NCBI GenBank assembly: GCA_002369325.1
Contig: DFDU01000009.1
Location: forward strand, 21,260 to 85,259
Source of the DNA: Lachnospiraceae bacterium UBA3820
Lineage (GTDB): Bacteria > Bacillota > Clostridia > Lachnospirales > Lachnospiraceae
Length of the DNA stretch: 64,000 nucleotides
Direction of reading: 5' to 3'
The notes beneath the pieces are model-generated. The model searched no databases and was not told the origin of the DNA. It saw nothing but the letters and a program-made list of their open reading frames with translations. Position numbers and translations under genes: made by a program. Positions 53,279 through 62,747 of this stretch are shown here, one piece after another (positions within the stretch are counted from its first letter, which is position 1; each line of letters starts with the position of its first letter).

Positions 53279-55708
53279 TTATTTCACGACTAAATTTACT
53301 ATCTTGTTTGGTACATAAATTTCTTTGATTACGTTAAGACCGGCAAGTCTTTCGCCGAGAGCTTCTTTTGACTTGGCAATAACGGTATCCTTATCATCGG
53401 AAACACCGATCATAACTGTAACTCTGGTCTTACCGTTAATCTGTACGGCAATTTCTTTCTCATCATCCTTCATGGCATCCTCTGAGTAAGTCGGCCATTG
53501 CTGATGAAATACCGAATCTGTTCCGCCAAGTTCTTCCCAAAGCTCCTCACCTATATGTGGTGCAAAAGGTGCTATAAGAAGTGCCATAGTCTTAAGAGTT
53601 TCCTTATCTACTCCTGTTGTCTTGGTAAGCTCCACACACTTGTTATTTGCTTCCATAAATGCTGAAATAACAGTATTTAAACTGAACTGTTCAAGACGTG
53701 TGGTAACATCATATACAAGCTTATTACGAAGCTTTATAAGCTCCTTGGTCTCAGTTACTTCCTTATCCTTGTTAGCCATAACCATGTTGTAGAATCTGTT
53801 AATGAAGCGGTAAATACCTTCCATACCGCTGTCATCCCAGATAGAGTCAAGTTCAGGCGGTCCTATAAAGAGCTCATAAAGACGAAGCGAATCACATCCA
53901 TAATCATTTACCATATCATCAGGCGAAACGATATTTCCAAGGGATTTACTCATCTTTGTGGCTGCTCCGGTTTCCTTATCACGACCGCAAACCATACCCT
54001 GATTGAAAAGCTTCTTGAACGGCTCATCAAAATCAACAACACCTATATCATTTAAAAACTTGGTATAAAATCTTGAGTAAAGCAAGTGAAGAACCGCATG
54101 CTCTACACCACCGATATACATATCTACAGGAAGATACTTATCAGCCTTTTCTCTGTTTACGAGTTCTTTATCATTTTTGCTGTCTACATAACGTAAGAAA
54201 TACCATGAAGAACCTGCCCATTGAGGCATGGTATTTGTTTCACGCTTAGCAGGCTTGCCGCAGCAAGGGCATGTAGTATTAACCCATGAATCAATGGCAG
54301 CAAGCGGTGACTCACCCGTTCCTGTAGGCTCATACTTTTCTACATCCGGAAGAAGTACAGGAAGCTGCTCCTCAGGAACCGCAACCGCACCGCAATCAGG
54401 ACAATGTATGATAGGTATAGGCTCGCCCCAATATCTCTGACGTGAAAATACCCAGTCACGAAGCTTGTAATTAACAGTCTTCTTACCATATCCCATCTTC
54501 TCTATCATCTCCGGTGCTTCCTTCTTAAGTACGGAGGATTCCATACCATTCCAGTCACCGGAATTTATCATTGTTCCTGAAGCTTCAGTATAAGCTTCTG
54601 TCATATTTTCAATTTCCTTACCATCTTTTGCAATTACCTGAATTATTGGTAAGTCAAATTTCTTTGCAAATTCAAAGTCTCTGTCATCATGAGCAGGTAC
54701 ACACATGATTGCTCCTGTACCGTAATCGGCAAGTACATAATCCGAAAGCCAAATAGGAGTCTTCTTTCCGTTTAAAGGATTGATAGCATAGCTTCCGGTA
54801 AACACACCTGTCTTATCCTTATCCTGAAGTCTGTCAACATTTGACTTCATGGAAGCCTCGTAAATATATTTATCAACTGCATCTTTTGTTTCAGGAGTAG
54901 CAAGCTTTGCAGCAAGCTCATGCTCAGGTGCAAGCACCATAAATGTTGCTCCCCAAAGAGTATCCGGACGTGTAGTATAAACAGTAATTACATCATCCGT
55001 ACCATCAACCTTGAAATCAACCTCTGCTCCATAAGACTTTCCTATCCAGTCAGTCTGCATCTTCTTAACTTTCTCAGGCCAGTCAAGCTTATCAAGATCT
55101 GCAAGAAGTCTTTCAGCATAAGCAGTTATCTTAAGCATCCATTGACGGATATTCTTCTTGGTAACCTCAGAATGACATCTTTCACACTTACCGTTTACAA
55201 CCTCTTCATTTGCAAGGCCTGTCTTACATGAAGGACACCAGTTTATCGGCATTTCCTTCTCATATGCGAGTCCTTCCTTAAACATCTTTACAAATATCCA
55301 TTGTGTCCACTTATAATAATCAGGATCTGTAGTATTAACCTCTCTGTCCCAATCATATATGGCAGCAATCTGATTTATCTGTCTTTTGATATTCTTTATA
55401 TTAGCTGCTGTAGAAATAGACGGATGAATACCATGCTCTATAGCATAATTTTCTGCAGGAAGTCCGAAAGCATCCCATCCCATCGGATGAATAAGATAAT
55501 AATTATGCATCATCTTATATCTGCTCCAAACATCTGAGATTACATAACCTCTCCAATGTCCTACGTGAAGACCGTTACCCGACGGATACGGAAACATATC
55601 AAGACAATAATATTTTTCCTTCTTTCCGTCATCGACATTGACAGGATTTTCCTCCCACTTCTTATTCCATTTTCCTTCAATCAGCTTGTGATTATAGCTT
55701 CCGGCCAT
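53279..55708 (-). CDS. leuS: Leucyl-tRNA synthetase
   Basis: LeuS charges tRNA-Leu. The 809-residue class I synthetase has the HIGH-type motif in [20 protein letters not shown], a zinc motif [14 protein letters not shown]...CERCH, the CP1 editing domain ([35 protein letters not shown]) and the catalytic [15 protein letters not shown]. The anticodon-binding and C-terminal domains are complete. GGAGG lies 10 bases before the ATG. The roughly 110-base leader is too short for a T-box and has none of its motifs. Confidence 0.97.
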   Translation of the reverse strand: MAGSYNHKLIEGKWNKKWEENPVNVDDGKKEKYYCLDMFPYPSGNGLHVGHWRGYVISDVWSRYKMMHNYYLIHPMGWDAFGLPAENYAIEHGIHPSISTAANIKNIKRQINQIAAIYDWDREVNTTDPDYYKWTQWIFVKMFKEGLAYEKEMPINWCPSCKTGLANEEVVNGKCERCHSEVTKKNIRQWMLKITAYAERLLADLDKLDWPEKVKKMQTDWIGKSYGAEVDFKVDGTDDVITVYTTRPDTLWGATFMVLAPEHELAAKLATPETKDAVDKYIYEASMKSNVDRLQDKDKTGVFTGSYAINPLNGKKTPIWLSDYVLADYGTGAIMCVPAHDDRDFEFAKKFDLPIIQVIAKDGKEIENMTEAYTEASGTMINSGDWNGMESSVLKKEAPEMIEKMGYGKKTVNYKLRDWVFSRQRYWGEPIPIIHCPDCGAVAVPEEQLPVLLPDVEKYEPTGTGESPLAAIDSWVNTTCPCCGKPAKRETNTMPQWAGSSWYFLRYVDSKNDKELVNREKADKYLPVDMYIGGVEHAVLHLLYSRFYTKFLNDIGVVDFDEPFKKLFNQGMVCGRDKETGAATKMSKSLGNIVSPDDMVNDYGCDSLRLYELFIGPPELDSIWDDSGMEGIYRFINRFYNMVMANKDKEVTETKELIKLRNKLVYDVTTRLEQFSLNTVISAFMEANNKCVELTKTTGVDKETLKTMALLIAPFAPHIGEELWEELGGTDSVFHQQWPTYSEDAMKDDEKEIAVQINGKTRVTVMIGVSDDKDTVIAKSKEALGERLAGLNVIKEIYVPNKIVNLVVK

Positions 55709-55787
55709 TTTTTTCTTTCCTCCGCATATATAAAATATTATTAAGTATTCTGCTCACATGCTTTATACTTTATTACCTATCAAAACA

Positions 55788-55814
55788 TGATACAAGGCAT
55801 TTAGCCTTGTATCA
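55788..55814 (-). terminator. Hairpin after the DUF4250 gene
   Basis: TGATACAAGGC (55788-55798) pairs perfectly with GCCTTGTATCA (55804-55814). The T-run on the minus strand is short (GTTTT). It separates the DUF4250 unit from leuS. Confidence 0.6.
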
Positions 55815-55820
55815 CAATTT

Positions 55821-56006
55821 TTAAATAAATTTGTTTAATTCATCATTATAAGTATAACCTATGCTGTCAAGCTTTTTTATAATCTCTTCTTTGGGAACAT
55901 TAAACTGGCTGCAAAAGCTATCCAGCATAATCTTGTCATCTCTTAACCTTGTATTGACAAAACTTAAAAGCATAAGTGCATCTTTTGGTAAATGTTCAAG
56001 TGCCAT
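55821..56006 (-). CDS. DUF4250 domain small protein
   Basis: This 61-residue protein matches the DUF4250 family found in Firmicutes and Bacteroidetes: LPKDALMLLSFVNTRLRDD, then LDSFCSQFNVPKEEIIKKL. Its C-terminal part looks like a small helix-turn-helix. It starts directly at the stop of the CbiE/T-like gene. Function unknown. Confidence 0.75.
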   Translation of the reverse strand: MALEHLPKDALMLLSFVNTRLRDDKIMLDSFCSQFNVPKEEIIKKLDSIGYTYNDELNKFI

Positions 56007-56909
56007 TTAAAGTACCTCGCCTGTAATAAGCCATGGGGAAGGCTGTGTAACCAGCATACTCTTTTTATCGGTCTTTGAAACCGTTATCTGAGTTACTTCA
56101 AGATTGCTTATGTTATATTTTTCAAACAATGCCTTGATACCCGAAAGCACATTAAATTCCAATGTGTATATAACAAATTTCATCTTCGGATTCTTTGCAA
56201 GAAGTCTTACTATATCCTCCTCCAGATGTTTGTTTGCAACAATAAAAGAAAGTCTCGGCACCGGAATCTTTGACATATTTTCCGGTTCAAGATCGGATAT
56301 GATCTGAACATTGTGAACTCCGAATCTCTTAACATTGTCTTCCATGGTTTCCTTGGCACCCTGATCGTTTTCAACGCAGATAATTGTACCGTCGCCTGCA
56401 ACAAATGCAGCCTCGATTGCAATACTTTCGGCATCGACAAGACAAATTGTATCCTGACTATCCACATCAAGCATGCTCATTATAACCGCTCTTATCTCAT
56501 TTCCTACGTATTTAATAGTACCCTTTGAGAACATCTCATTCTTCATACCTATACGGTATGATTCTCTTGTATTTTCATTAAGTACAAATATAACAGTCGG
56601 CTCTGTAATCTTATGATTGATAGCTTCCTTTACCTTGCATTTTTTAACAAGTGCATTAACCTCGACACCGGTTGAATACCACATATCAAGTTCTCCGAAA
56701 CCAACCTCCCATAAATCATAAAATAAATCCTCATGGGTTTCATCGGCAAATATCAAAACTCTCTTATTGGTTTCAATTACCGGAATAACATTTTTCATTT
56801 TTCCGCAAATATCCAAGAGTTTAATCTTCTCCGGTCTAACCTCCATTTTTTGAGCGAAATAACCCATCCATTCAAGAATTTGAGCTGTGCTGTAACATCC
56901 TTTTGCCAT
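56007..56909 (-). CDS. Degenerate CbiE/CbiT (CobL)-like protein
   Basis: This 300-residue protein resembles the C-terminal part of CbiE fused to CbiT, the precorrin methylase/decarboxylase. Its N-terminal half has RVLIFADETHEDLFYDLWEV. The CbiE-CbiT junction is GNEIRAVIMSMLDV. The methyltransferase half has SIAIEAAFVAGDGTIICVEN and NVKRFGVHNVQIISD. The SAM-binding glycine-rich loop (DIGAGSGS-type) is replaced by LVDAES, so methyl transfer is unlikely. No other cobalamin gene is nearby. It could be a regulator or scaffold derived from CobL. The start has AGGAGG upstream. Confidence 0.6.
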   Translation of the reverse strand: MAKGCYSTAQILEWMGYFAQKMEVRPEKIKLLDICGKMKNVIPVIETNKRVLIFADETHEDLFYDLWEVGFGELDMWYSTGVEVNALVKKCKVKEAINHKITEPTVIFVLNENTRESYRIGMKNEMFSKGTIKYVGNEIRAVIMSMLDVDSQDTICLVDAESIAIEAAFVAGDGTIICVENDQGAKETMEDNVKRFGVHNVQIISDLEPENMSKIPVPRLSFIVANKHLEEDIVRLLAKNPKMKFVIYTLEFNVLSGIKALFEKYNISNLEVTQITVSKTDKKSMLVTQPSPWLITGEVL

Positions 56910-56936
56910 ACTTATACCTCCTAGCCTCTTGTGAAA

Positions 56937-58367
56937 TTATTTATCTTTTTCTGTTTCCTTTTCCTGTTCTTTTTTAATCTCTTTTTCTTTCTTTTTTTCT
57001 TCCTTCTCTACTCTTTTTTCCTGTTCTTCTTTTTCAAGATCCTCTATTTTTTCTTCCTTGACAAACCATCTTTTGTTTATCGGACCTTTTTTTCTGTGCT
57101 TGATGGTTCTTACCCTATCATCCTTACTCTTATAAATCGGTTCACCGGTTTCAAGATCAAAGCCCTTTAGCAATTGATAATCCTCTGTTTCGGAAGACAT
57201 ATTTTTATTTCTGAGGCCATCCCTTAGTAATACAGCAACAAGAGCATAAAGGCATGCAAATACAGGAACACCCAGTATCATACCGGCAACTCCGAATAAG
57301 TCTCCTCCGACAAGGATTGCCACAAGAACCCACATACCCGAAAGTCCTGTTGAATCTCCGAGGATAAGAGGTCCAAGTATATTTCCGTCGAACTGCTGCA
57401 AAAACAGAACAAATATTACAAATATTATAAACATCATCGGATCATCCATAAGTGCAAGAAGCGCTCCCGGAATCGCACCGATAAAAGGTCCGAAGAACGG
57501 TATGATATTGGTTACACCAACTATAACACTTATAAGGACTGCATACTTCATTCCGATTGCCGCGGTAAATGCGAAACACAAAATACCTATTATAATCGAA
57601 TCAAGTATTTTTCCGTTTATAAAGCCTCCGAATACCAAATTGGCATATGACAATCCATCAAGGATTTTATTTCCGTTTTTCTTTGAAAATACAAGATATA
57701 TAAACTTCTTAAACTGTGCAATAAGTGTTTCCTTACTGTTAAGTATATATACAGCAACGATTATTCCGACAAGGAAATTAAATACGGCCTTAACTCCGAC
57801 CACTATTCCGGACGAAACGTTAAACACTATCGTATCCATATTAGGGAGGATTTTTTGATTAAAGAAATCAAGTATGTAGCCTTCCATATTATCAACGATA
57901 TTTTTAACCCTGTCTCCCAAAACCGCATTTTTAACAAAGGTTTTATCTACCCAGCTCTGAATACTGTCTTTATATGCAGGTATCGAATCAACTAAGTCCT
58001 TGATACTCTCATATATACGAGGAATTACTATCCAGAGAAATGCTGTTATAATTCCGATAAACAAAACGATCGTCAAAACAACCGAAAGTGATTTAACCTT
58101 CTTATATGCTTTGTCATAATCAAGTTTTTTTGATATCTTGGTTAAAAGTCTGGCAAGATTTTTTCTTATGATATTCATAATCGGACTAAGTAAAAAGGCA
58201 ATAACAATACCGATTATAAACGGTGTAAGGGCCGATACAATCTTACCGAAAAATCCGAATATATCTCTCCAACTTTTTATTACTTCGCTGAAAACAAGTG
58301 CTATACATAGCGATATCGTGAAAACCACGCCGAGTCTTAGATGATTTTTATTCCATTTATTTCCCAT
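56937..58367 (-). CDS. AI-2E family membrane permease with charged C-terminal tail
   Basis: The 476 residues comprise about eight membrane segments (e.g. IVSALTPFIIGIVIAFLLSP, AVLISVIVGVTNIIPFFGPF, LQQFDGNILGPLILGDSTGL) and the family motif region FDGNILGPLILGDSTGLSG. A highly charged Lys/Glu C-terminal tail (about 430-476) forms a likely cytoplasmic coiled coil, unlike the shorter paralogue at 51556. The substrate is unknown. It has its own promoter. Confidence 0.88.
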   Translation of the reverse strand: MGNKWNKNHLRLGVVFTISLCIALVFSEVIKSWRDIFGFFGKIVSALTPFIIGIVIAFLLSPIMNIIRKNLARLLTKISKKLDYDKAYKKVKSLSVVLTIVLFIGIITAFLWIVIPRIYESIKDLVDSIPAYKDSIQSWVDKTFVKNAVLGDRVKNIVDNMEGYILDFFNQKILPNMDTIVFNVSSGIVVGVKAVFNFLVGIIVAVYILNSKETLIAQFKKFIYLVFSKKNGNKILDGLSYANLVFGGFINGKILDSIIIGILCFAFTAAIGMKYAVLISVIVGVTNIIPFFGPFIGAIPGALLALMDDPMMFIIFVIFVLFLQQFDGNILGPLILGDSTGLSGMWVLVAILVGGDLFGVAGMILGVPVFACLYALVAVLLRDGLRNKNMSSETEDYQLLKGFDLETGEPIYKSKDDRVRTIKHRKKGPINKRWFVKEEKIEDLEKEEQEKRVEKEEKKKEKEIKKEQEKETEKDK

Positions 58368-58421
58368 TTGAAACCTCTCAATGTGCTTAGAATTATTATT
58401 ATGTCAAAATATACTTCATAT

Positions 58422-58449
58422 ATTATACCATATTTTATATAAATGTGAA
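58422..58449 (-). promoter_or_regulatory. Promoter for the minus-strand AI-2E permease
   Basis: TTCACA (58449-58444) and TATAAT (58427-58422) with a 16-base spacer lie 55 bases before the ATG on the minus strand. Confidence 0.6.
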
Positions 58450-58479
58450 CAAGCTATTATAATTTATTTTTCTTTATCA

Positions 58480-58508
58480 TTGACATGGAATAAATTATTG
58501 TCTAAAAT
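58480..58508 (+). promoter_or_regulatory. Promoter for the DUF4143-type ATPase
   Basis: A perfect TTGACA (58480-58485) and TAAAAT (58503-58508) are 17 bases apart, with AGGAG at 58580-58584 before the chosen ATG. Confidence 0.65.
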
Positions 58509-58591
58509 AATATTGGTTGTTTCAATTTTTGTGCATTATTAAGCTATACAACGAAATTATACCGATATTTTATTTACTTAGGAGAATGTTT

Positions 58592-59911
58592 ATGTATAGG
58601 GACGTCATCAATAATCTTTTAGCCTGGTACGAGGAAGGTCATAAAGGAATATTATATGTTAAAGGCGCTTACGGCGTCGGAAAAACCTGGACCGTAAAGG
58701 ACTTTGCCAAGGCTTATTATAATGATTTAAAATCCGTGGATTGTTACAAAAATTCTGCATTTAAAAACATTATCACAAGAAAAATCGACAAAGACAATGA
58801 CGAGGATGATGTTTCCATCGAAACCAAAATATCGGATGTGGATTTTATTCTCGAACAGCATTTCGGAACAAATGATTTTTCGGATTGTCTTTTGATATTC
58901 GATGAGATTCAAAACATTCCCGATGGTGCCGAGTTTTTTTTGGAATATTCTAAGGCTCATCCGAATTATAATATATGTCTTATTTCGTCTTCCATGAATG
59001 TAACGGAATTCGAATATACACATATGGATATATTTACCATTATTCGTATGCGTCCTATGACATTCGAAGAGTTTATGATTGCAAATCAGGCAAATGAATT
59101 GCTTGCTCTTATCGAAAATGATAAAAACAAAAAAATAAAAAAAGATGACGAGGAAAAAATTCTTTCTCTTCTTCGTGATTATATGCTTACGGGAGGAATG
59201 CCGGGTGTTGTTAAAGCATTTTTAAAGAATCGCGATTACTCGGTTATAAAGCCTGAACAGCAAAAGCTTTTGGATGAATATGAAAAACGAATACGTAAAG
59301 CTTTTTCATTTGCATTATCGCAGAGGGCCGTAAGAATCTGGTCAAGCGTGCCGACTCAGCTTACACATGATAACAAAAAGTTTATGTACCGCTTTGTTGA
59401 TCCAAATGCCCGGGCAAGAGAATACTTTAATGCAACACAATGTCTTCTCGATCTCGGATTTGCCAGAAAGCTTCCGCGTGTCAAGGAATGCATACTTCCT
59501 CTTGAGGAACATATAGATGAGAAATCCTTTGAACTGTTTATGATTGACCACGGATTGTTAAGAACCGCTCTCAAACTTGATATAAATGACGAACTTACTC
59601 TCACGGACATCTTTACCGAAGCTAACGGTGCAGTGGCTGAGCAATATCTATTTCAGGAATTAAGTCATAAAGTAGGATTTTTGTATTATTGGATATCGGG
59701 CGCAACAGCAAGAGTTCCTTTCATATACGAAAGTGAAGACAATGTTGTTCCCGTAGATATAAGATTTAAAATCAACAGAAAAGCACAAAACATAAAATCC
59801 TTCAGAGAAAAAAATAAGGATACGGAATTTTCTCTTAAGGTTTCTCTTGAGCAGGTTGGACTTAACGGCAAGGTGCTTAATGTTCCTGCGTATGGGATAC
59901 ATTGTTTGTAA
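58592..59911 (+). CDS. AAA-type ATPase with DUF4143-like C-terminal domain
   Basis: This 439-residue protein has Walker A VKGAYGVGKTWTVKDFA near residue 25 and Walker B CLLIFDEIQNIPDGAEFFL. The arginine-bearing segment IIRMRPMTFEEFM (AAA_14 type) and LTGGMPGVVKAFL follow. The C-terminal DUF4143 region normally holds a PD-(D/E)XK-like core (EVDF ... IEVK); here the matching positions are ARVPF and VDIRF, so nuclease activity is doubtful. Many such proteins are of unknown role. The start at 58592 follows AGGAG by seven bases. It stands alone between promoter and terminator. Confidence 0.8.
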   Translation: MYRDVINNLLAWYEEGHKGILYVKGAYGVGKTWTVKDFAKAYYNDLKSVDCYKNSAFKNIITRKIDKDNDEDDVSIETKISDVDFILEQHFGTNDFSDCLLIFDEIQNIPDGAEFFLEYSKAHPNYNICLISSSMNVTEFEYTHMDIFTIIRMRPMTFEEFMIANQANELLALIENDKNKKIKKDDEEKILSLLRDYMLTGGMPGVVKAFLKNRDYSVIKPEQQKLLDEYEKRIRKAFSFALSQRAVRIWSSVPTQLTHDNKKFMYRFVDPNARAREYFNATQCLLDLGFARKLPRVKECILPLEEHIDEKSFELFMIDHGLLRTALKLDINDELTLTDIFTEANGAVAEQYLFQELSHKVGFLYYWISGATARVPFIYESEDNVVPVDIRFKINRKAQNIKSFREKNKDTEFSLKVSLEQVGLNGKVLNVPAYGIHCL

Positions 59912-59923
59912 ATTGTAATACAT

Positions 59924-59948
59924 AAAAAAGGGCTTAACGCCCTTTTTT
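59924..59948. terminator. Bidirectional terminator
   Basis: AAAAAAGGGC (59924-59933) pairs with GCCCTTTTTT (59939-59948), five-base loop. It separates the convergent ATPase and glycosyltransferase genes. Confidence 0.9.
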
Positions 59949-59957
59949 ATTCAAAAA

Positions 59958-60974
59958 TTATAGTTGTTCTTTCATATCGTTTTTTTGATTAGAATTTTGA
60001 ATTGAAGTCTCGTTTATTTCCGTGTCGGAATCATCCCCTGTTTCAAAATTAAGCCTCTCTTCTTCTATTACAAGCGGTCTGTCCATTATCCTGGTATTTA
60101 TATTTAATATGTATTCTCCCAAAAGACCTATGAAAAACATCTGCACCGCTCCGATAAGGAACATACCTATGAGTATAGGTGCAATGCCCATCGGGAACTT
60201 ATACCACATGGTAAGTTTCAGAATCAAAAATACAACTGCTCCCGTAAAACTCAGAGCAGAAAATATAAATCCGAAAATGGTGGCAAGCCTCAAAAAAACT
60301 TTTGTGTAAGATGTAATTCCAAGCATTGCCGTATCATACAGATTCCAAAAGCTTCCTTTGCTTTTTCCGCTCTTTCTTTCCTGTTGAGTATATTCAATTT
60401 CTTTTCTCTTATATCCAAGCTCTGCCACAATACCCTTTATATAAGGCATCGGGTCATGCAAATCTCTCAGTACCTGAATAAAGTCTTTGTCATATAACCC
60501 AAAGCCGGTAAAATGTTCTATCTGCTCAACCGTTGCAAATTTACCTATAAGCTTATAATAGCAGCTTCTTAAAAAATAAAAGAGCTTGCTTTCCTTGCTG
60601 TTATTTTTAATTCCGACTACAATTTTATATCCGTTTTCCCATTCCTTAACAAACTTCGGAATCATTTCAACCGGCTCCTGAAAATCAGCACACAGAAGGA
60701 CGGTACAATCTCCGGTGGTCTGCTGTAATCCGTAAATCGGCGAACGCATCCACCCGAAATTATTGGCATTAAAAATGGCTTTTACATTTTTATTCTTTTT
60801 ACATATTTCTCTTAACTTCACTCTTGTTGTATCTTTAGAATTATTATCGATAAAAATGAGTTCGTAACTGTAATTTTTTAATTCATTTTGGAAAAGATTA
60901 TCTATAGCCGCAGCCATAGGTTCAACATTGCCCTCTTCATTATATGTAGGCACGAGAACACTTATTTTTTTCAT
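59958..60974 (-). CDS. GtrB/DPM-type family 2 glycosyltransferase
   Basis: The 338 residues comprise a GT-A domain (ISVLVPTYNEEGNVEPM; IDNNSKDTTR; the DxD-like LLCADFQEPVEMIPKFV) followed by two C-terminal membrane helices (about 220-290). This type moves a sugar from a nucleotide donor to undecaprenyl or dolichyl phosphate. The start at 60974 follows GGGAGG by ten bases. It lies downstream of the sugar-nucleotide epimerase, so the two probably serve a surface glycan. Confidence 0.9.
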   Translation of the reverse strand: MKKISVLVPTYNEEGNVEPMAAAIDNLFQNELKNYSYELIFIDNNSKDTTRVKLREICKKNKNVKAIFNANNFGWMRSPIYGLQQTTGDCTVLLCADFQEPVEMIPKFVKEWENGYKIVVGIKNNSKESKLFYFLRSCYYKLIGKFATVEQIEHFTGFGLYDKDFIQVLRDLHDPMPYIKGIVAELGYKRKEIEYTQQERKSGKSKGSFWNLYDTAMLGITSYTKVFLRLATIFGFIFSALSFTGAVVFLILKLTMWYKFPMGIAPILIGMFLIGAVQMFFIGLLGEYILNINTRIMDRPLVIEEERLNFETGDDSDTEINETSIQNSNQKNDMKEQL

Positions 60975-61036
60975 ATAGTGCTTTCCTCCCATTGCGTAAC
61001 TTAAACCTTTGCCGTAATTATACCATACTATACAAA

Positions 61037-62083
61037 TTATTGCATAAAACTTTCAATAGTTCTCTTAAATCCATCTTCTATCGAAAATCTTGCTCTCCAG
61101 CCCAATCCTTCAAGTTTAGATGTATTATAAACCGGATGAATCTCATGCGGATTTTCCATATAATCCTTATCATGCTTTTCATATACTGCCGAAAGCTTCT
61201 TCTCGGGATATAAACCGCAAAGAATCTCTGCAAGCTCACGAATCGAACATCTGCCTTCTTTGTTTGCAACATTATACGCTTCACCGTCCGCACCCTTAAG
61301 CAGCACATAAAAATATCCGAGAGTAGCATCGGCTATGTAGCAAAACACCCGAGTTGCAAGGCCTGTACTTTTTATAACTATATCTTTATTATTTACTATA
61401 TTTGAAACAAACTCCGAAAAAACACGATTATCATTTAATATATCCATTCCCGGACCGTATGTATGACACGGTCGTATCATACGCGTATGAATTCCATATT
61501 GATGCTGCCAGCATTTACACATGGTCTCGGCGGCTCTTTTTCCTTCTCCGTAGCAGCTTCTTACATCTGCAGGATTAAGATATCCGCCATCTTCCTCAAA
61601 TATCTCTTCCTTTTCAAGTCTTCCGTAAATCTCGCCGCTGCTGAAAAGTAAATATCCGCTAACATTATGCTTTTTTGCAAGTTCAAGAGTATTATAGGTT
61701 CCAAGCACATTAGGCTTCATTACATCTGCAGGATTTGTATTGTAAAACTGTGAACTTGCAGGGCTTGCACCGTGAATAATATAATCCAAATCATCATCAA
61801 ATTCCATCTTATCAGATACATCACCGATAATATAATTAAAATACGGTCTGTCAACATATTCTCCAAACCTGTCTCTTAATTTCTTTTCATCTCTTACAAA
61901 TGCGTTAATTTGAATATTATATCCTTTGTCCATCTCATTTAAATATATCAACATGTAAACCATATACGATGGCAGCATACCGTACGCACCCGTTATCATA
62001 ACGGATTTTCCTCTTAATGCTTCCCACAAAGATAAATCATAATTATATATGTATTTCATATCTTCATTGATAATCTTATTCAT
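61037..62083 (-). CDS. NAD-dependent sugar-nucleotide epimerase/dehydratase
   Basis: This is an extended short-chain dehydrogenase of about 348 residues. The Rossmann motif is VMITGAYGMLPSYMV (the third glycine of the usual pattern is Pro). It is followed by IGDVSDKMEF, GASPASSQF, LLFSSGEIYG and the catalytic Tyr-Lys in RSCYGEGKRAAE. It is closest in character to dTDP-glucose 4,6-dehydratase or UDP-glucuronate decarboxylase relatives; the substrate cannot be fixed. The start at 62083 follows GGGGG by eight bases. Confidence 0.85.
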   Translation of the reverse strand: MNKIINEDMKYIYNYDLSLWEALRGKSVMITGAYGMLPSYMVYMLIYLNEMDKGYNIQINAFVRDEKKLRDRFGEYVDRPYFNYIIGDVSDKMEFDDDLDYIIHGASPASSQFYNTNPADVMKPNVLGTYNTLELAKKHNVSGYLLFSSGEIYGRLEKEEIFEEDGGYLNPADVRSCYGEGKRAAETMCKCWQHQYGIHTRMIRPCHTYGPGMDILNDNRVFSEFVSNIVNNKDIVIKSTGLATRVFCYIADATLGYFYVLLKGADGEAYNVANKEGRCSIRELAEILCGLYPEKKLSAVYEKHDKDYMENPHEIHPVYNTSKLEGLGWRARFSIEDGFKRTIESFMQ

Positions 62084-62123
62084 AAACGCATCCCCCAAAA
62101 TGTGTTTGAAATATATTTGATAT

Positions 62124-62144
62124 AAGGGGCCTTAACAGCCCCTT
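62124..62144 (-). terminator. Hairpin after the HD nucleotidase gene
   Basis: AAGGGGC (62124-62130) pairs with GCCCCTT (62138-62144). No strong T-run follows on the minus strand, so it is a weak terminator candidate. Confidence 0.45.
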
Positions 62145-62156
62145 TAAGTCTTAAAT

Positions 62157-62744
62157 CTAATTAAGTTCATCAAGAGTCTTCTCAAAGGATGGAACGAATT
62201 CCTTTACAAAATCCTTAACCTCAGGAAGTTCCTCTCCAAGTTTTTCAACTGCCTTACTTATGGTTTCCTTAGCCTTAACAAATTCCCTGTTACCGGTTTT
62301 TTCTTCTTCAATACACTTAATAAGTGCGGAAAGCTTGTCTGCGGCTTTTACAAGACGCCACTCATACTTCTTTTCTTCGGTCTTGAAAAACAAATCCACA
62401 TAAGCCTCTCTTATATCCTCAGGAAGCTGACCGAGAAGCTTTTTGTTGGCTCTTTCCTCAATTGATTTATAAGCCTCTTTAATATCCTGATTATAATACT
62501 TTATCGGAGTAGGCATATCACCCGTAATTATCTCCGATGCATCATGATACAAACCTGTAACAGCAGCAAAATCCGCATCAAGATTTTTGTCATATCTGAC
62601 ATTTCCTATGATACAAAGAGCATGTGCTATCATGCTTACGTCAAGAGAATGCTCCGAAAGATTTTCCTCTCTTGTATTACGCATCAACGCCCACCTGTTT
62701 ATATATTTCATTCTGGCAATTGTAGCAAAAAAATTATATTCCAT
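62157..62744 (-). CDS. YfbR-like 5'-deoxynucleotidase (HD domain)
   Basis: The 195-residue HD-domain protein has the family start YNFFATIARMKYINRWALMR, the metal-binding HSLDVSMIAHAL, YHDASEIITGDMPTPIKYYN and a final Asp in KAADKLSALIKCIEE. YfbR removes phosphate from deoxynucleoside 5'-monophosphates. It starts three bases after the ftsH stop. Confidence 0.9.
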   Translation of the reverse strand: MEYNFFATIARMKYINRWALMRNTREENLSEHSLDVSMIAHALCIIGNVRYDKNLDADFAAVTGLYHDASEIITGDMPTPIKYYNQDIKEAYKSIEERANKKLLGQLPEDIREAYVDLFFKTEEKKYEWRLVKAADKLSALIKCIEEEKTGNREFVKAKETISKAVEKLGEELPEVKDFVKEFVPSFEKTLDELN

Positions 62745-62747
62745 ACG

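Noticed and set aside
55709..55820. A T-box leader for leuS
   Set aside because: The space is only about 110 bases, without the T-box sequence or an antiterminator. The hairpin there belongs to the end of the DUF4250 gene.
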